Positions 45,227 through 53,856 of a DNA stretch of 64,000 nt are shown one piece after another. This DNA comes from Owenia fusiformis (taxonomy: Eukaryota > Annelida > Polychaeta > Sabellida > Oweniidae). The stretch covers positions 36,179,366 through 36,243,365 of the forward strand of contig CAIIXF020000001.1 of assembly GCA_903813345.2 (NCBI GenBank), written 5' to 3'. Within the stretch, counting starts at the first letter, position 1. Each line of letters opens with the position of its first letter. The notes beneath the pieces are model-generated. The model was not told the DNA's origin. It saw only the letters and a program-made list of their open reading frames with translations, and made no database searches. A program made the translations under genes and the position numbers.

Positions 45227-45485
45227 CGGGCCCGCCCATTGGGAAATTGGGCCCAAAAAAAAGTTTGGGCCAAAAAAGACCTCAGGTTCCAAAAAAGTGA
45301 GCCTTTTTGGTCATTACTGGGCCTTTTAAGGCCTTATTTTTTAATTTCAGGCCAAATTTAGAAGAAAATGGGCCTCAGAAATTTCTAAATTTGGGCTCAC
45401 TTTTGGGATTTAGGGGCCCAAAATCTTTTTCTCTGACCCTGAAATTTGCCCCCCCCCCTTATTGGTTCCCAGATTCGCCCCTGAT
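45227..45485 (+). repeat. G-rich GGGCC repeat, copy 2
   Basis: Same orientation as copy 1: GACCGGGCCCGCCCATTGGG, TTGGGCC and GGCCTTTT words, a C10 run, then TTATTGGTTCCCAGATTCGCCCCTG. Confidence 0.75.
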
Positions 45486-45591
45486 GTCCTATTGTTATTG
45501 CATATATAACATCTCACATAGCATGGATATATCTTGAGATTAACGTTTGGGTATATTATTGCCGAAATATCGGAAATAATCAACAGAACAA

Positions 45592-45622
45592 CCATGGGCT
45601 CTACCACTGATAGAGCCCATGG
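45592..45622. repeat. Perfect hairpin CCATGGGCTCTA / TAGAGCCCATGG
   Basis: Twelve-base arms with a 7-base loop. It shares CATGGGCT with the hairpin at 25859-25887. Confidence 0.7.
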
Positions 45623-46257
45623 AACAACCTAACTCCAGAATTGAACACAATCAATTCCTCGGCTATCGAAGGGAATCCCCATTGAGTCACACAAGCGCCC
45701 AACAAGCGCCTTGAACCAGGGAGCCAATCAGGTTTATGATAAACAAATTCAACGATCAATCAGATAACAGGAGGACTTTCGGCCGGAATATTCAAACTTC
45801 AGATTGAATTAATTTCTTCGAAAATAATTAGATCGGCCAGCACAATCGCAAAATAAACACTGAAAGAGGGGGATTTGGGACTTCTTTGGCAAGTAGATGG
45901 GTATATATGTGGTGAAACTCAGTATGCAAAAAAGACCAGAAGGGTCTTGATTATGCTATCCTATGGCATAGAGCCTCTTTAACGGGATTTTATCGATCTA
46001 TAATTCTGTCAATTCAGATTTTTGAATGACACTACCTCATTTGCATATTCACATTTTAGTACGGATACTGAGACTTTCTTGTATCCATGACGTGTTGACT
46101 TACTTTCTTTTAAGTCCGTGTAATCATGAATAAGTTTAATTGGTACGGACCTTTTTCAGCTTCACACAATGGGTCTTAATTTTTTGCGGCACCCCCATGA
46201 TCATGGTTAAGTGTTTAAAGTGTCTCAAAATGGCGAATAACTATATTGTGAATCGGT

Positions 46258-46460
46258 CTACATTCCAAGTCGGGAGAAAAAATTTTGGCCCCTTAAAACC
46301 AAAAATAGGGACCACATTTTGAAAATGCAAGGTCCATTGAAAATTAGGCCTAAAAAGGCCCAAAATGACCAAGTCATGGTCAAAAAGGCCCAATTTTGAG
46401 GCCCTACAAAATTTTTCTGGGCCCATCCGGGGGCTCTGCAGGCCCCTGGATCTGCCAGTG
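46258..46460 (-). repeat. G-rich GGGCC repeat, copy 3 (inverted, degenerate)
   Basis: Reads GGCCCCTTAAAACC, AGGCCTAAAAAGGCCC, then TCTGGGCCCATCCGGGGGCTC and CCTGGATCTGCCAG, the reverse order of copies 1 and 2. Confidence 0.6.
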
Positions 46461-46687
46461 CAAACTATATTACTTAAACCAGATGCAGCAACATCTTTAA
46501 GTCTCAATATTGTAACAGTACAATTAATAGGAAAGTTTGGTTGATTTAAAAAAAGTATCTTGTTAATGAAATAAAAGGTTTACTTTAATTTTTATCTATC
46601 ACACGGTACTAACTTTAGTTCGACCGTTAATTTGAATTTTTGACCAACCAGATGTTTGAAAATCAAGGATTACGAGTCTCATACTGC

Positions 46688-47371
46688 ATTGTTTTTCTTC
46701 AAACTTGTTCCATTCAAAGCATAACAAAAATGCCTTTCTGTTGGTACATTATTCTGCTATACAGAGTCCTTACTTTCAGCGGGATTTGGGTCCCCAGCTG
46801 TGAGAAGGGCTTCTCACAACAGTAGTAAAGGGTGCGTAAAAGAAAACATACAGTCCTCACGTTAGGACTACTTTCCGGCTAGGGTTAGGGTTAGGGCTAG
46901 GAGGGTTAGGGTTAGGGTTAGATTCTCGTAAAATTCCGGAATAAGCCGATTGGTAATGAGTGCCTATATGTAGGTTTGACTGTACCGAAGGTGTACTCAC
47001 GTTACGAGATGACTGAGAGTGCGCTATCTATGGAATCTGCAGTGCCCCCCTCCCCATGTCACGTGAAAAGGATGCATCTATGAGTTTAGCTTTAGTACGT
47101 TTTCAAAAAGGAACGAAGGCTGACGTCATGGGATTGGCTTATCGTTTTAGGTAAACTCATTAGCCCAGTTTCGTTTTATACCCTAGTAGAGATACTTAGA
47201 CGATAGACATACCGAAGTAGCTAGTAGTAAACATTAAGTTTTTGTGAATATAAATTTCACCTCACTCGATGTTAAAAACCTGATATCATCCAATTTTATA
47301 CCTAAACCCTTAGGTTGATCTACCTTAACAATTGCCCACGTCGTTGGATGTATTCCTCCTCCTTATCACAA
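46688..47371 (+). repeat. Left terminal inverted repeat of the virus-like element
   Basis: Pairs with 53857-54511. Matching blocks include TTTTTCTTCAAACTTGTTCC, CTTTCTGTTGGTACATT, GGGTGCGTAAAAGAAAACAT, ATGAGTGCCTATATGTAGG and CTCGATGTTAAAAA. It has an extra GAAGGGCTTCTCACAACA-type insertion relative to the right copy. The inner part is more diverged. Confidence 0.88.
46878..46921 (+). repeat. Telomere-like TTAGGG repeats in the left inverted repeat
   Basis: TAGGGTTAGGGTTAGGGCTAGG, then AGGGTTAGGGTTAGGGTTAG: about six near-perfect TTAGGG units split by GCTAGGA. The right copy has the complementary block at 54297-54340. Confidence 0.9.
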
Positions 47372-47634
47372 AATCATGACGTTAAGTGCTGTTTTCAACA
47401 TTAACAAAATATGAGCATCACTCTCCATTCCTAGCTTAATTCAACCACTTTGCAACAACGCGTTAACTTCATTCATGTGGTAGTTAGGAAATAACCAACA
47501 AATGGTAAATATAGAGTGAATATAGCTTTATACCATAGAAAGCCTGCTGAATTCTATGACTTACGAACTTGGATTGAGAGTTTATTCCTCGATGGAACAG
47601 ACTTGATAATTACAGGAGTTATATCAGAAGCATT

Positions 47635-47982
47635 ATGGATGTTTTTCACTTGAAATCACAATATGTCAATAAGGGCAGGGGAGCCATAGTTCAACCATTA
47701 GAGACTGAGCTTCCAAAGATGTTGAAAATAGCTTCAGGACCATACCGTCAACAAACATTTCTCTTCCAGAAAGGGGGTCGTGTATTTATAAAAACGTATG
47801 ATGTGCTTGATTTACTGTCTCGGGATGATGGAACACTAAGAGTCCCTTTTGAGTCGCAATCATCTGATCCGAGTGCAGGTATGATAACAAGACAGGAATT
47901 CGACTATTTCCTAGAAAGCTGTCAAGAGAACGACCATATTTTTAAAGACAGCACATCCCCACATCACATCCCCACAGTATGA
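47635..47982 (+). CDS. Unrecognised 115-aa reading frame of the virus-like element
   Basis: Starts MDVFHLKSQYVNKGRG and ends SPHHIPTV. It has no signal peptide or membrane segment. The middle (KMLKIASGPYRQQTFLFQKG, FIKTYDVLDLLSRDDG) is rich in hydrophobic and charged residues and looks like a folded protein. I do not recognise a family. The broken frame at 47999-48340 begins just after its stop in another register, so the two may be parts of one gene separated by a frameshift. The ATG is the first in frame, 264 bp inside the inverted repeat. Confidence 0.5.
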   Translation: MDVFHLKSQYVNKGRGAIVQPLETELPKMLKIASGPYRQQTFLFQKGGRVFIKTYDVLDLLSRDDGTLRVPFESQSSDPSAGMITRQEFDYFLESCQENDHIFKDSTSPHHIPTV

Positions 47983-47998
47983 TCACCAGGCGCTTTGA

Positions 47999-48340
47999 AC
48001 GAATGGTTTAGACGGGGGTTTAGACCGTTGGCAACACTTGGGTAGAGGATACGAATTTACAATTTCTAGGAATTATAAAAAGTTAGAAATTGTGTCTAAT
48101 AGGTACAACGAAGAGAAGCAGATTTAGGAACTGAATTGGAGTATCTGTTTAACATTTCAACAAATACATGCCTTATTAAATAATATATGGCTGATCATGG
48201 AGCCTTTGGTACTGGCTGAGAAAAACTGTCTGGCTACATTACACGACGATCATCTAAATCAAATGGGGATGTGGGCATGTAACGTTTGTCAATACATGAA
48301 CCGCAGGACACTTTTTGATAATGAACTTACTGAACAATAA
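47999..48340 (+). pseudogene. Broken frame with a possible PC4-like domain
   Basis: One frame is open from 47999 to a TAA at 48338-48340 except for a single in-frame TAG near 48126. Before the stop it reads RWQHLGRGYEFTISRNYKKL; after it come ICLTFQQIHALLNNI and a short frame starting at 48197 with MEPLVLAEKNCL, then ACNVCQYMNRR. The order (G-x-Y-x-[FV]-[ST]-hydrophobic, FK-like, then a Gly/Ser-Ile-x-Leu-T helix) resembles the ssDNA-binding domain of transcription coactivator PC4. This is tentative. There is no start codon upstream in frame, so it is called broken. Confidence 0.4.
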
Positions 48341-48939
48341 CAACGAACGTTAATCGTTTCTTTTAAAAACATTTTTGATAACCTTTCAAGTAGGACATTT
48401 TTGGATCTAGACCACAGTTATGTATATTGGAATAAATAAAGTTCTTCAACGTGACTAATTGTTTAAATTATAGACAGCTCGAAGTAGCAATTGATTACGA
48501 AATGTAAATGAAACACTACCAAATCTAAACATTTATAATTTAATGTAAGTTGTCTACGCTATAAATTAAAGAGCTAAATTGAATTTAATACGAACTAAAA
48601 TGTTCTAGAACCTAATTAAGTCTTTTCATTCAGTAGTGTATGATGGAATAACACTTTATATACTGAATGTACATTTATTAGGATATTAAAACGAATTAAT
48701 ATACTCTTACTACGAGTTTCTTTGTATTTAAGGTATTTAATAGCGTGGCATATAACGTAGTAGCATAACATCAATATAAAAAATTTCCGGGGTTACTGTA
48801 TGGGTTCTCTGGGGTTCTGTATGGGTTCTATATGGGTTCTCCTGGAATTCTGAATGGCTTCTCCTGGGCCGGTCTGTATGGGCTACTTGTGATGTGAGAA
48901 TGATTAATAAATTGTGGTTTAATCTGGTCTTCTTATTTG
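48341..48939. other. AT-rich spacer in the virus-like element
   Basis: No gene seen. Near 48785-48890, GGGTTCT/GTATGGGTTC words repeat several times (TGTATGGGTTCTCTGGGG ...), a short irregular tandem repeat. Confidence 0.5.
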
Positions 48940-50255
48940 TCATTATGCTACATGCTATGCTACATGTTATGATACATGCTTTGCTACACATTATGCTATT
49001 ATGCCACACGCAATGCTACATACTATGCTACATGTAATGCTACTATGCTACATGTTATGCCACTATGCTACACGCTATGTTACATGTTATGCTACCATGC
49101 TATGCTTCCATGCTACATGTTATGCTACTATGCTACATGCTGTGCTACATTGTATGCTACTAAGCTACATACTATGCTACATTTATGCTACAATGCTACA
49201 TGCTATGCTACATGTTATGCTACATGCTATGCTACATGTACATGCTTTGCTACACATTGTGCTATTATGCTACACGCAATGTTACATACTATGCAACATG
49301 TTATGCTACATGCTATGCTTTATATAATGCTACTATGCTACATGCTATGCTAAATGTTATGCTACTATGCTACATACTATGCTACATGTTATACTCCTAT
49401 GTTACATGCTATACTACATGTTATGCTACTATGATACATGCTATGCTACACGTTATGCTACTATGCTACATGCTATGCTACTATGCTACATGCTATGTTA
49501 CATTTTATGCTACCATGCTACATGTTATTCTACATGCTATGCTACACGTTATGCTACATGCTTTGCTACACATTATGCTATTATGCTACACGCAATGCTA
49601 CATACTATGCTACATGCTTTGCTACATGTTATGCTACATGTAATGCTACTATGCTACATGTTATGCCACTATGCTACACGCTATGCTACATGTCATACTA
49701 CCATGCTATGGTTCCATGCTACATGTTATGCTACTATGCTACATGCTATGCTACATTGTATGCTACTAAGTTACATGTTATGCTACAGTTATGCTACTAT
49801 GCTACATGCTACGCTACATGTTATGCTACTATGCTACATTTATGCTACCTTGTTACATCCTATGCTACATGTTATGCTACTATGCTATACGTTATGCTGC
49901 TATGCTACATGTTATGCTACCATGCAACATGTATGCTACATGTTAGGCTATGCTATATGTTATGATATCTTGCTACATGCTATGCTACATGTTATGCTAC
50001 TATGCTTCATACTATGGTACTATGCTACATGTCATGCTACTATGCTACATGTTATAATGCTACTATGCTACATGTACATGCTATGGTATATGTTATGCTA
50101 CCATGCTACATGTTATGCTACATGATATGCTACTATGCAACATGATATGCTACTATGCAACATGATATGCTGCATGCTATACTACTATGCTACATGCTAT
50201 GCTACATGTTTTGCTATAATTCTACATGCTATGCTACATGGCTCATGCTAATTAT
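48940..50255 (+). repeat. 1.3-kb tandem array of ATGCTACATG-type units
   Basis: ATGCTACATGCT, ATGCTACATGTT and ATGCTACTATGC units of about 8-12 bp alternate with little variation over 1.3 kb and stop about 85 bp before the ATPase start. The words lack stop codons, so long frames (for example 49367-50125, 252 codons) run through in all three + registers. They encode only M/L/C/Y/H/A/T strings and are not genes. It is AT-rich with a regular ATGC core. Confidence 0.92.
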
Positions 50256-50338
50256 CATAAATAGTAAACATCAGATAGTATTTATAACATATCCTGCATC
50301 AGAAACAACAGTGAACCAAATGCGACCGACGAAACAAC

Positions 50339-52018
50339 ATGCCTAAAAGTGCCATATGCTCCTGCGAATGTGGACGATCATTTAATCATACGAGTAGTCT
50401 GTATCGTCACAAGAGAATAGATCATGCTACGCATAAACAAATATTTGTGCCCCCTGAAGAACACTATGATGCTGGACCTTATTCTTCAGGAAACTTGGCA
50501 GATCATACTTACAAGGGTGATAGGACAAAGATGCTTCACCATCCCTTCACGATGATGGTGGTAGGTCCAACAGGTTCGGGCAAGTCCACGTATGTCAAAA
50601 ATCTTATAGAACGTGTCAATGAAAGGATAGCCCCTCCACCGCAACGTATTATCTGGTGCTTTGGTCAATGGCAGCCAATGTATATCGAGATAAAGACACG
50701 CTTTCCAAATATAGAATTCATGATGGGAATTCCAGAGTTATTGAGTGACCAAGGATTTCTAGATGTCAATGTAAGAAATCTACTCATTTTCGACGATCTG
50801 ATGGCTGATATGACCAAAGATAAGCGGATCTCTGAGCTGTACACTAAGGGATCCCACCACAGGAATTTGAGTGTCATCTGTCTCATGCAGAATCTATTTC
50901 ATCATGGTCGTGAAAGCAGAACTATGAGTCTAAACTGTCACTATATAGTGTTGTATAAAAATCCTAGGGATCGCCAACAGGTGGCCGTATTAGCCAATCA
51001 GATGTATCCTGGAAAATCAAAGAAATTATTGGACGCTTACGAAAAGGCTACCCAGCAACCCTACGGGCATCTACTGGTTGATTTGAAGCAAGAAACTCCC
51101 GAACATATGAGATTATACGATGTTGCAGCAGCTGATAAGGAGCGACCCATAAGCATGTCTTCGGTATTTTATTCACATGGAAAAGAGGACCAATCACAAG
51201 TCAGTAACCAAATGCCAATCCCCTGCAGCAGTATGGATATAAGTAGAGTCGTGAAGCCTAATCAAGAACCATATGATGATATCAACCAGGCAAACTACAG
51301 TACTACACCCATCGATGCAAAATTAAACATGGATTCGAGTATACAATGCCATATGAATCCAACCATGTATCAACCAATGAATCCAGGTATGAGCTACACG
51401 TTGAACAACCAACCCAGCAAACCTGCAGTGACAAATTCTATTCCTCATTGTACTGATTGCGGTGTAGTGATGCTGTCACCAATCGACGTAAGGGAGCACA
51501 GGAGACATTGCCCCGAATTGAGGGAAACTGATGAAAACGATGGTACAACCGGGGATTTCCATACTGAAGATCTGAGAGAGAATGCAACTTTGAATCGTAT
51601 TAAAGATAAGGTCATTGATGAGATACAGGATGATGTGGATGTTCTGATGGAGAAGTATAGAGAAAGAGGAATGTCAAACAAAACAGCTATAGAGAAAGCT
51701 AGACAGAAATCTATTTTTGGTGCCAGACAGCGATTCTTGAAAAACTATGGAGAACTTCTGACAAATATACTGGGACTCCGCCACAGTGAAGTTCATCGTG
51801 ATGTCATGGAGGAAGTAGAGGCACTATTGGCGAAAGGCATGACTCAATCCAGAGCAGTCAAGAAAACACTTAACAAATATTCATATTTGGCTGGAGAATT
51901 ATTCACGGATGATGCATCTACGAGTGAAGAATCAAGTGATGAACAACAATCGGATGATGGTACAAACACTACTAGTGAAGATGAATCTGATTATGAGGGG
52001 GATGCGGACAATGTATAG
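50339..52018 (+). CDS. Packaging-type P-loop ATPase with zinc fingers (559 aa)
   Basis: An uninterrupted frame. Residues 7-29 hold a Cys/His cluster (CSCECGRSF, RHKRIDH) like a C2H2 finger. The ATPase core follows, about 65-262: Walker A GPTGSGKS (76-83), IIWCFGQWQP (104-113), Walker B NLLIFDDL (147-154), KGSHHRNLSVICLMQNLFHH (170-189) and NPRDRQQ (208-214). These match the A32/HerA-FtsK-like ATPases that pump DNA into capsids in Polinton/adintovirus-type elements. A second Cys/His finger lies at 371-391 (CTDC ... HRRHC). Two similar helical segments (about 418-460 and 485-515) and an acidic Ser-rich tail (523-559) follow. Those ATPases are usually about 250 aa, so this is a long fused form. 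The first ATG in frame is used. Intactness suggests recent activity or purifying selection. Confidence 0.88.
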   Translation: MPKSAICSCECGRSFNHTSSLYRHKRIDHATHKQIFVPPEEHYDAGPYSSGNLADHTYKGDRTKMLHHPFTMMVVGPTGSGKSTYVKNLIERVNERIAPPPQRIIWCFGQWQPMYIEIKTRFPNIEFMMGIPELLSDQGFLDVNVRNLLIFDDLMADMTKDKRISELYTKGSHHRNLSVICLMQNLFHHGRESRTMSLNCHYIVLYKNPRDRQQVAVLANQMYPGKSKKLLDAYEKATQQPYGHLLVDLKQETPEHMRLYDVAAADKERPISMSSVFYSHGKEDQSQVSNQMPIPCSSMDISRVVKPNQEPYDDINQANYSTTPIDAKLNMDSSIQCHMNPTMYQPMNPGMSYTLNNQPSKPAVTNSIPHCTDCGVVMLSPIDVREHRRHCPELRETDENDGTTGDFHTEDLRENATLNRIKDKVIDEIQDDVDVLMEKYRERGMSNKTAIEKARQKSIFGARQRFLKNYGELLTNILGLRHSEVHRDVMEEVEALLAKGMTQSRAVKKTLNKYSYLAGELFTDDASTSEESSDEQQSDDGTNTTSEDESDYEGDADNV

Positions 52019-52022
52019 CATT

Positions 52023-52028
52023 AATAAA
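52023..52028 (+). terminator. Possible polyadenylation signal of the ATPase gene
   Basis: AATAAA five bases after the stop codon. Another AATAAA lies at about 52067. The nearer one is very close to the stop, so the second may be the functional one. Confidence 0.4.
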
Positions 52029-52311
52029 TCAAATAATTGAAAAGAAATATGATGTACGTGAACAAAATAAATAAATCTGTTATATATATATTAGATGTTG
52101 TTTTAGAATTTAGAGATCTCATTCTGGAGATTTTAGACGTCTCATTTAACCAATCAGCAACGATGATATGGCGTGATCTTTGAATTTATCCGTGCCCCCC
52201 CCCCCTCTTCAACAATGCTATGTTACTTAGCATTTATCGGGATACTGGTTTTATTAAGTCGCCCTCGCGTGATTAAATAACAAAATCAGATAAATATGTG
52301 TCTGTCAGTGC
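52029..52311. other. Spacer between convergent genes of the virus-like element
   Basis: Contains GAGATCTCATTCTGGAGATT, then TTTAGACGTCTCATTT, and a C12-type run near 52194-52205. No gene. Confidence 0.5.
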
Positions 52312-52317
52312 TTTATT
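52312..52317 (-). terminator. Possible polyadenylation signal of the basic-protein gene
   Basis: AATAAA on the - strand, 34 bp after the stop codon at 52351. Confidence 0.45.
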
Positions 52318-52350
52318 TCCATGTTAAAAGTTGATAGACAATTCAAATTA

Positions 52351-52734
52351 TCAGTCCATATCAATTTTCCTTCCTCTTGCTGGGATACCAGGTGGTCTGT
52401 ACTGGTCCAATCTGGATTTCTTAATATTTTTCTTCTTGAACACAGCTTTTGGACCAGCATCTTTACGGGGTTGCCTGAGCTTGAACACTCTTTTAGTTCG
52501 TTGGGGATATTTTTCTTCAGCCTCTCTTTTTTGATGCTCCATTTGGGATTTAGCTCTATCAACCACCGCTTGCATCGGAGAAACGACCTGAATTGGATCT
52601 TTGATGGCACTCATGGGTATATATTTCGCACGATCTTTTCCGAACCCTACTTGAGTTGTTAGTCGATTCTCTCTAGCTGCCTTGATCAATCTGTGCCACT
52701 TTTCAGCGTTGTCTACATATGGAACCAGCTTCAT
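52351..52734 (-). CDS. Small basic protein of the virus-like element (127 aa)
   Basis: Starts MKLVPYVDNAEKWHRLIKA and ends GRKIDMD. The N-terminal third looks helical. From about residue 75 on it is strongly basic (KRVFKLRQPRKDAGPKAVFK, KKKNIKKSRL). It has no signal peptide, membrane span or known enzyme motif. A nucleic-acid-binding or virion-core role is plausible because small basic proteins accompany packaging ATPases in related elements. That is inference; I do not recognise a family. Confidence 0.6.
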   Translation of the reverse strand: MKLVPYVDNAEKWHRLIKAARENRLTTQVGFGKDRAKYIPMSAIKDPIQVVSPMQAVVDRAKSQMEHQKREAEEKYPQRTKRVFKLRQPRKDAGPKAVFKKKNIKKSRLDQYRPPGIPARGRKIDMD

Positions 52735-52985
52735 GGTTTTATAATGTCATAAGCTGCAAGATTGAGTATTAAATGCCTGCAAAATATAGCTATTGACATT
52801 ATATATTATATCTGTAATCTCGACCAATCGGTGATAAGTCATTAACTAGCCAATCGGCGAAGAGTGTGAGATGCCCTCCGTCGTGTCGTCTACGCCGCGT
52901 GTAAATCCCCAAAATATGAGGCAAAACGTTCAAGTGGTAATGGTTCCTCAATATGAAAGCCTAATATAAGCAGAAAAGTGTTGAA

Positions 52986-53141
52986 TTAAAAACACGCTTT
53001 TATTAGTTCTGCAGACAGTGTCAAATCTAGTCCCTCGTCATAAGTATCGAAAGTCCACCTCTCAGATGGAAATGGATCATCTCCTAGTACTTCAAATTCA
53101 GCTTCGGGGATAATCGATTTAATGAGTTCGATCTGCTTCAT
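52986..53141 (-). CDS. 51-aa reading frame of the virus-like element
   Basis: Starts MKQIELIKSIIPEAEFEV and ends LTLSAELIKACF. It is acidic (DDPFPSERWTFDTYDEGLDL). It begins 11 nt after the stop of the 165-aa frame, in another register. It may be a separate small gene, or the displaced C-terminus of that frame after a frameshift. Confidence 0.4.
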   Translation of the reverse strand: MKQIELIKSIIPEAEFEVLGDDPFPSERWTFDTYDEGLDLTLSAELIKACF

Positions 53142-53152
53142 GTATATTTGTT

Positions 53153-53650
53153 TCAGTTCTGTGATTCATCAAAGATCGGTTTAAAAAGTCCACAATATTT
53201 AAGCGAAAATGTCATTTTTGTAGTTATTCCTGCGTCATCGACGTACTTGGTAATCTCCCAAAATCGGCTCTTTTTAGGGTCATTTACTTTAGCATCAGTG
53301 GTGGTGTCATCTTCGCTTTCATGAATATATGGTACTTCCCATCGTTTGATATTCGATTTCCCTAGAATACAGCGAATACAGTTCTTTACTATGGTTTCCG
53401 ATATGACATCAAGTATTTTCAGCATTGTTTTCATAAAGTCTAAGAATATCAGTGACTTGTTAAACTTGGCTGTAATTTTTAATTTACCATCCACGGTTTG
53501 CTGCTCTGCCTCGTGATCTGAACTGAAATGATCGCGGTTAAAGGTTGTTCCTGACCATTGAATATCTGGATTCGAAAATGTCTTAGAGAAAAGCATCTCA
53601 ATAAGGATCATTGTTTTTGTCAAGTCGCAAGACATTCTATTGTCACCCAT
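53153..53650 (-). CDS. Unrecognised 165-aa reading frame of the virus-like element
   Basis: Starts MGDNRMSCDLTKTMILIEM, about 205 bp inside the right inverted repeat, and ends CGLFKPIFDESQN. The middle has FNKSLIFLDFMKTMLKILDV and a Cys pair in KNCIRCILGK. No signal peptide or known motif was recognised. Length and mixed composition suggest a real protein rather than noise. Confidence 0.5.
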   Translation of the reverse strand: MGDNRMSCDLTKTMILIEMLFSKTFSNPDIQWSGTTFNRDHFSSDHEAEQQTVDGKLKITAKFNKSLIFLDFMKTMLKILDVISETIVKNCIRCILGKSNIKRWEVPYIHESEDDTTTDAKVNDPKKSRFWEITKYVDDAGITTKMTFSLKYCGLFKPIFDESQN

Positions 53651-53856
53651 ATTGGTTGAATAATACCACTGAAACGATTATCTAAACTGAGAGAGTAAAT
53701 ATGTCTGTTTGTATCTGGCCTTTTGTAGAAAATGAATTTTTAAATTCTTTCTTCATGTACTTAAGTAAATGCCATCCGGTTTAAACCAGTTTTAGGGGAA
53801 TCCCTCTCAAAGTCACTAGACAATTATGCCATGAATCCACCCATCATTCCAACAGC

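Larger units (their letters stand above)
44634..46687. other. EPC upstream region
   Basis: Holds the EPC 5'-UTR/promoter near 44640-44900 (GC-richer, with ATGGCGGAC and GCGCGC near 44846-44900). Two G-rich repeats (45227-45485, 46258-46460) and a hairpin (45592-45622) follow. No gene. Confidence 0.5.

Noticed and set aside
46878-46921. Telomere or chromosome end
   Set aside because: Only about six TTAGGG units, embedded in an inverted repeat with a mirror copy at 54297-54340 and normal genes on both sides.
49185-50125. Long open frames (152, 252 and 175 codons) upstream of the ATPase
   Set aside because: They run through a short tandem array in all three + registers and encode only repeat strings. 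The array itself lacks stop codons.
48940-50255. CRISPR-like array
   Set aside because: Units are contiguous and variable in length, with no unique spacers, and the genome is eukaryotic.
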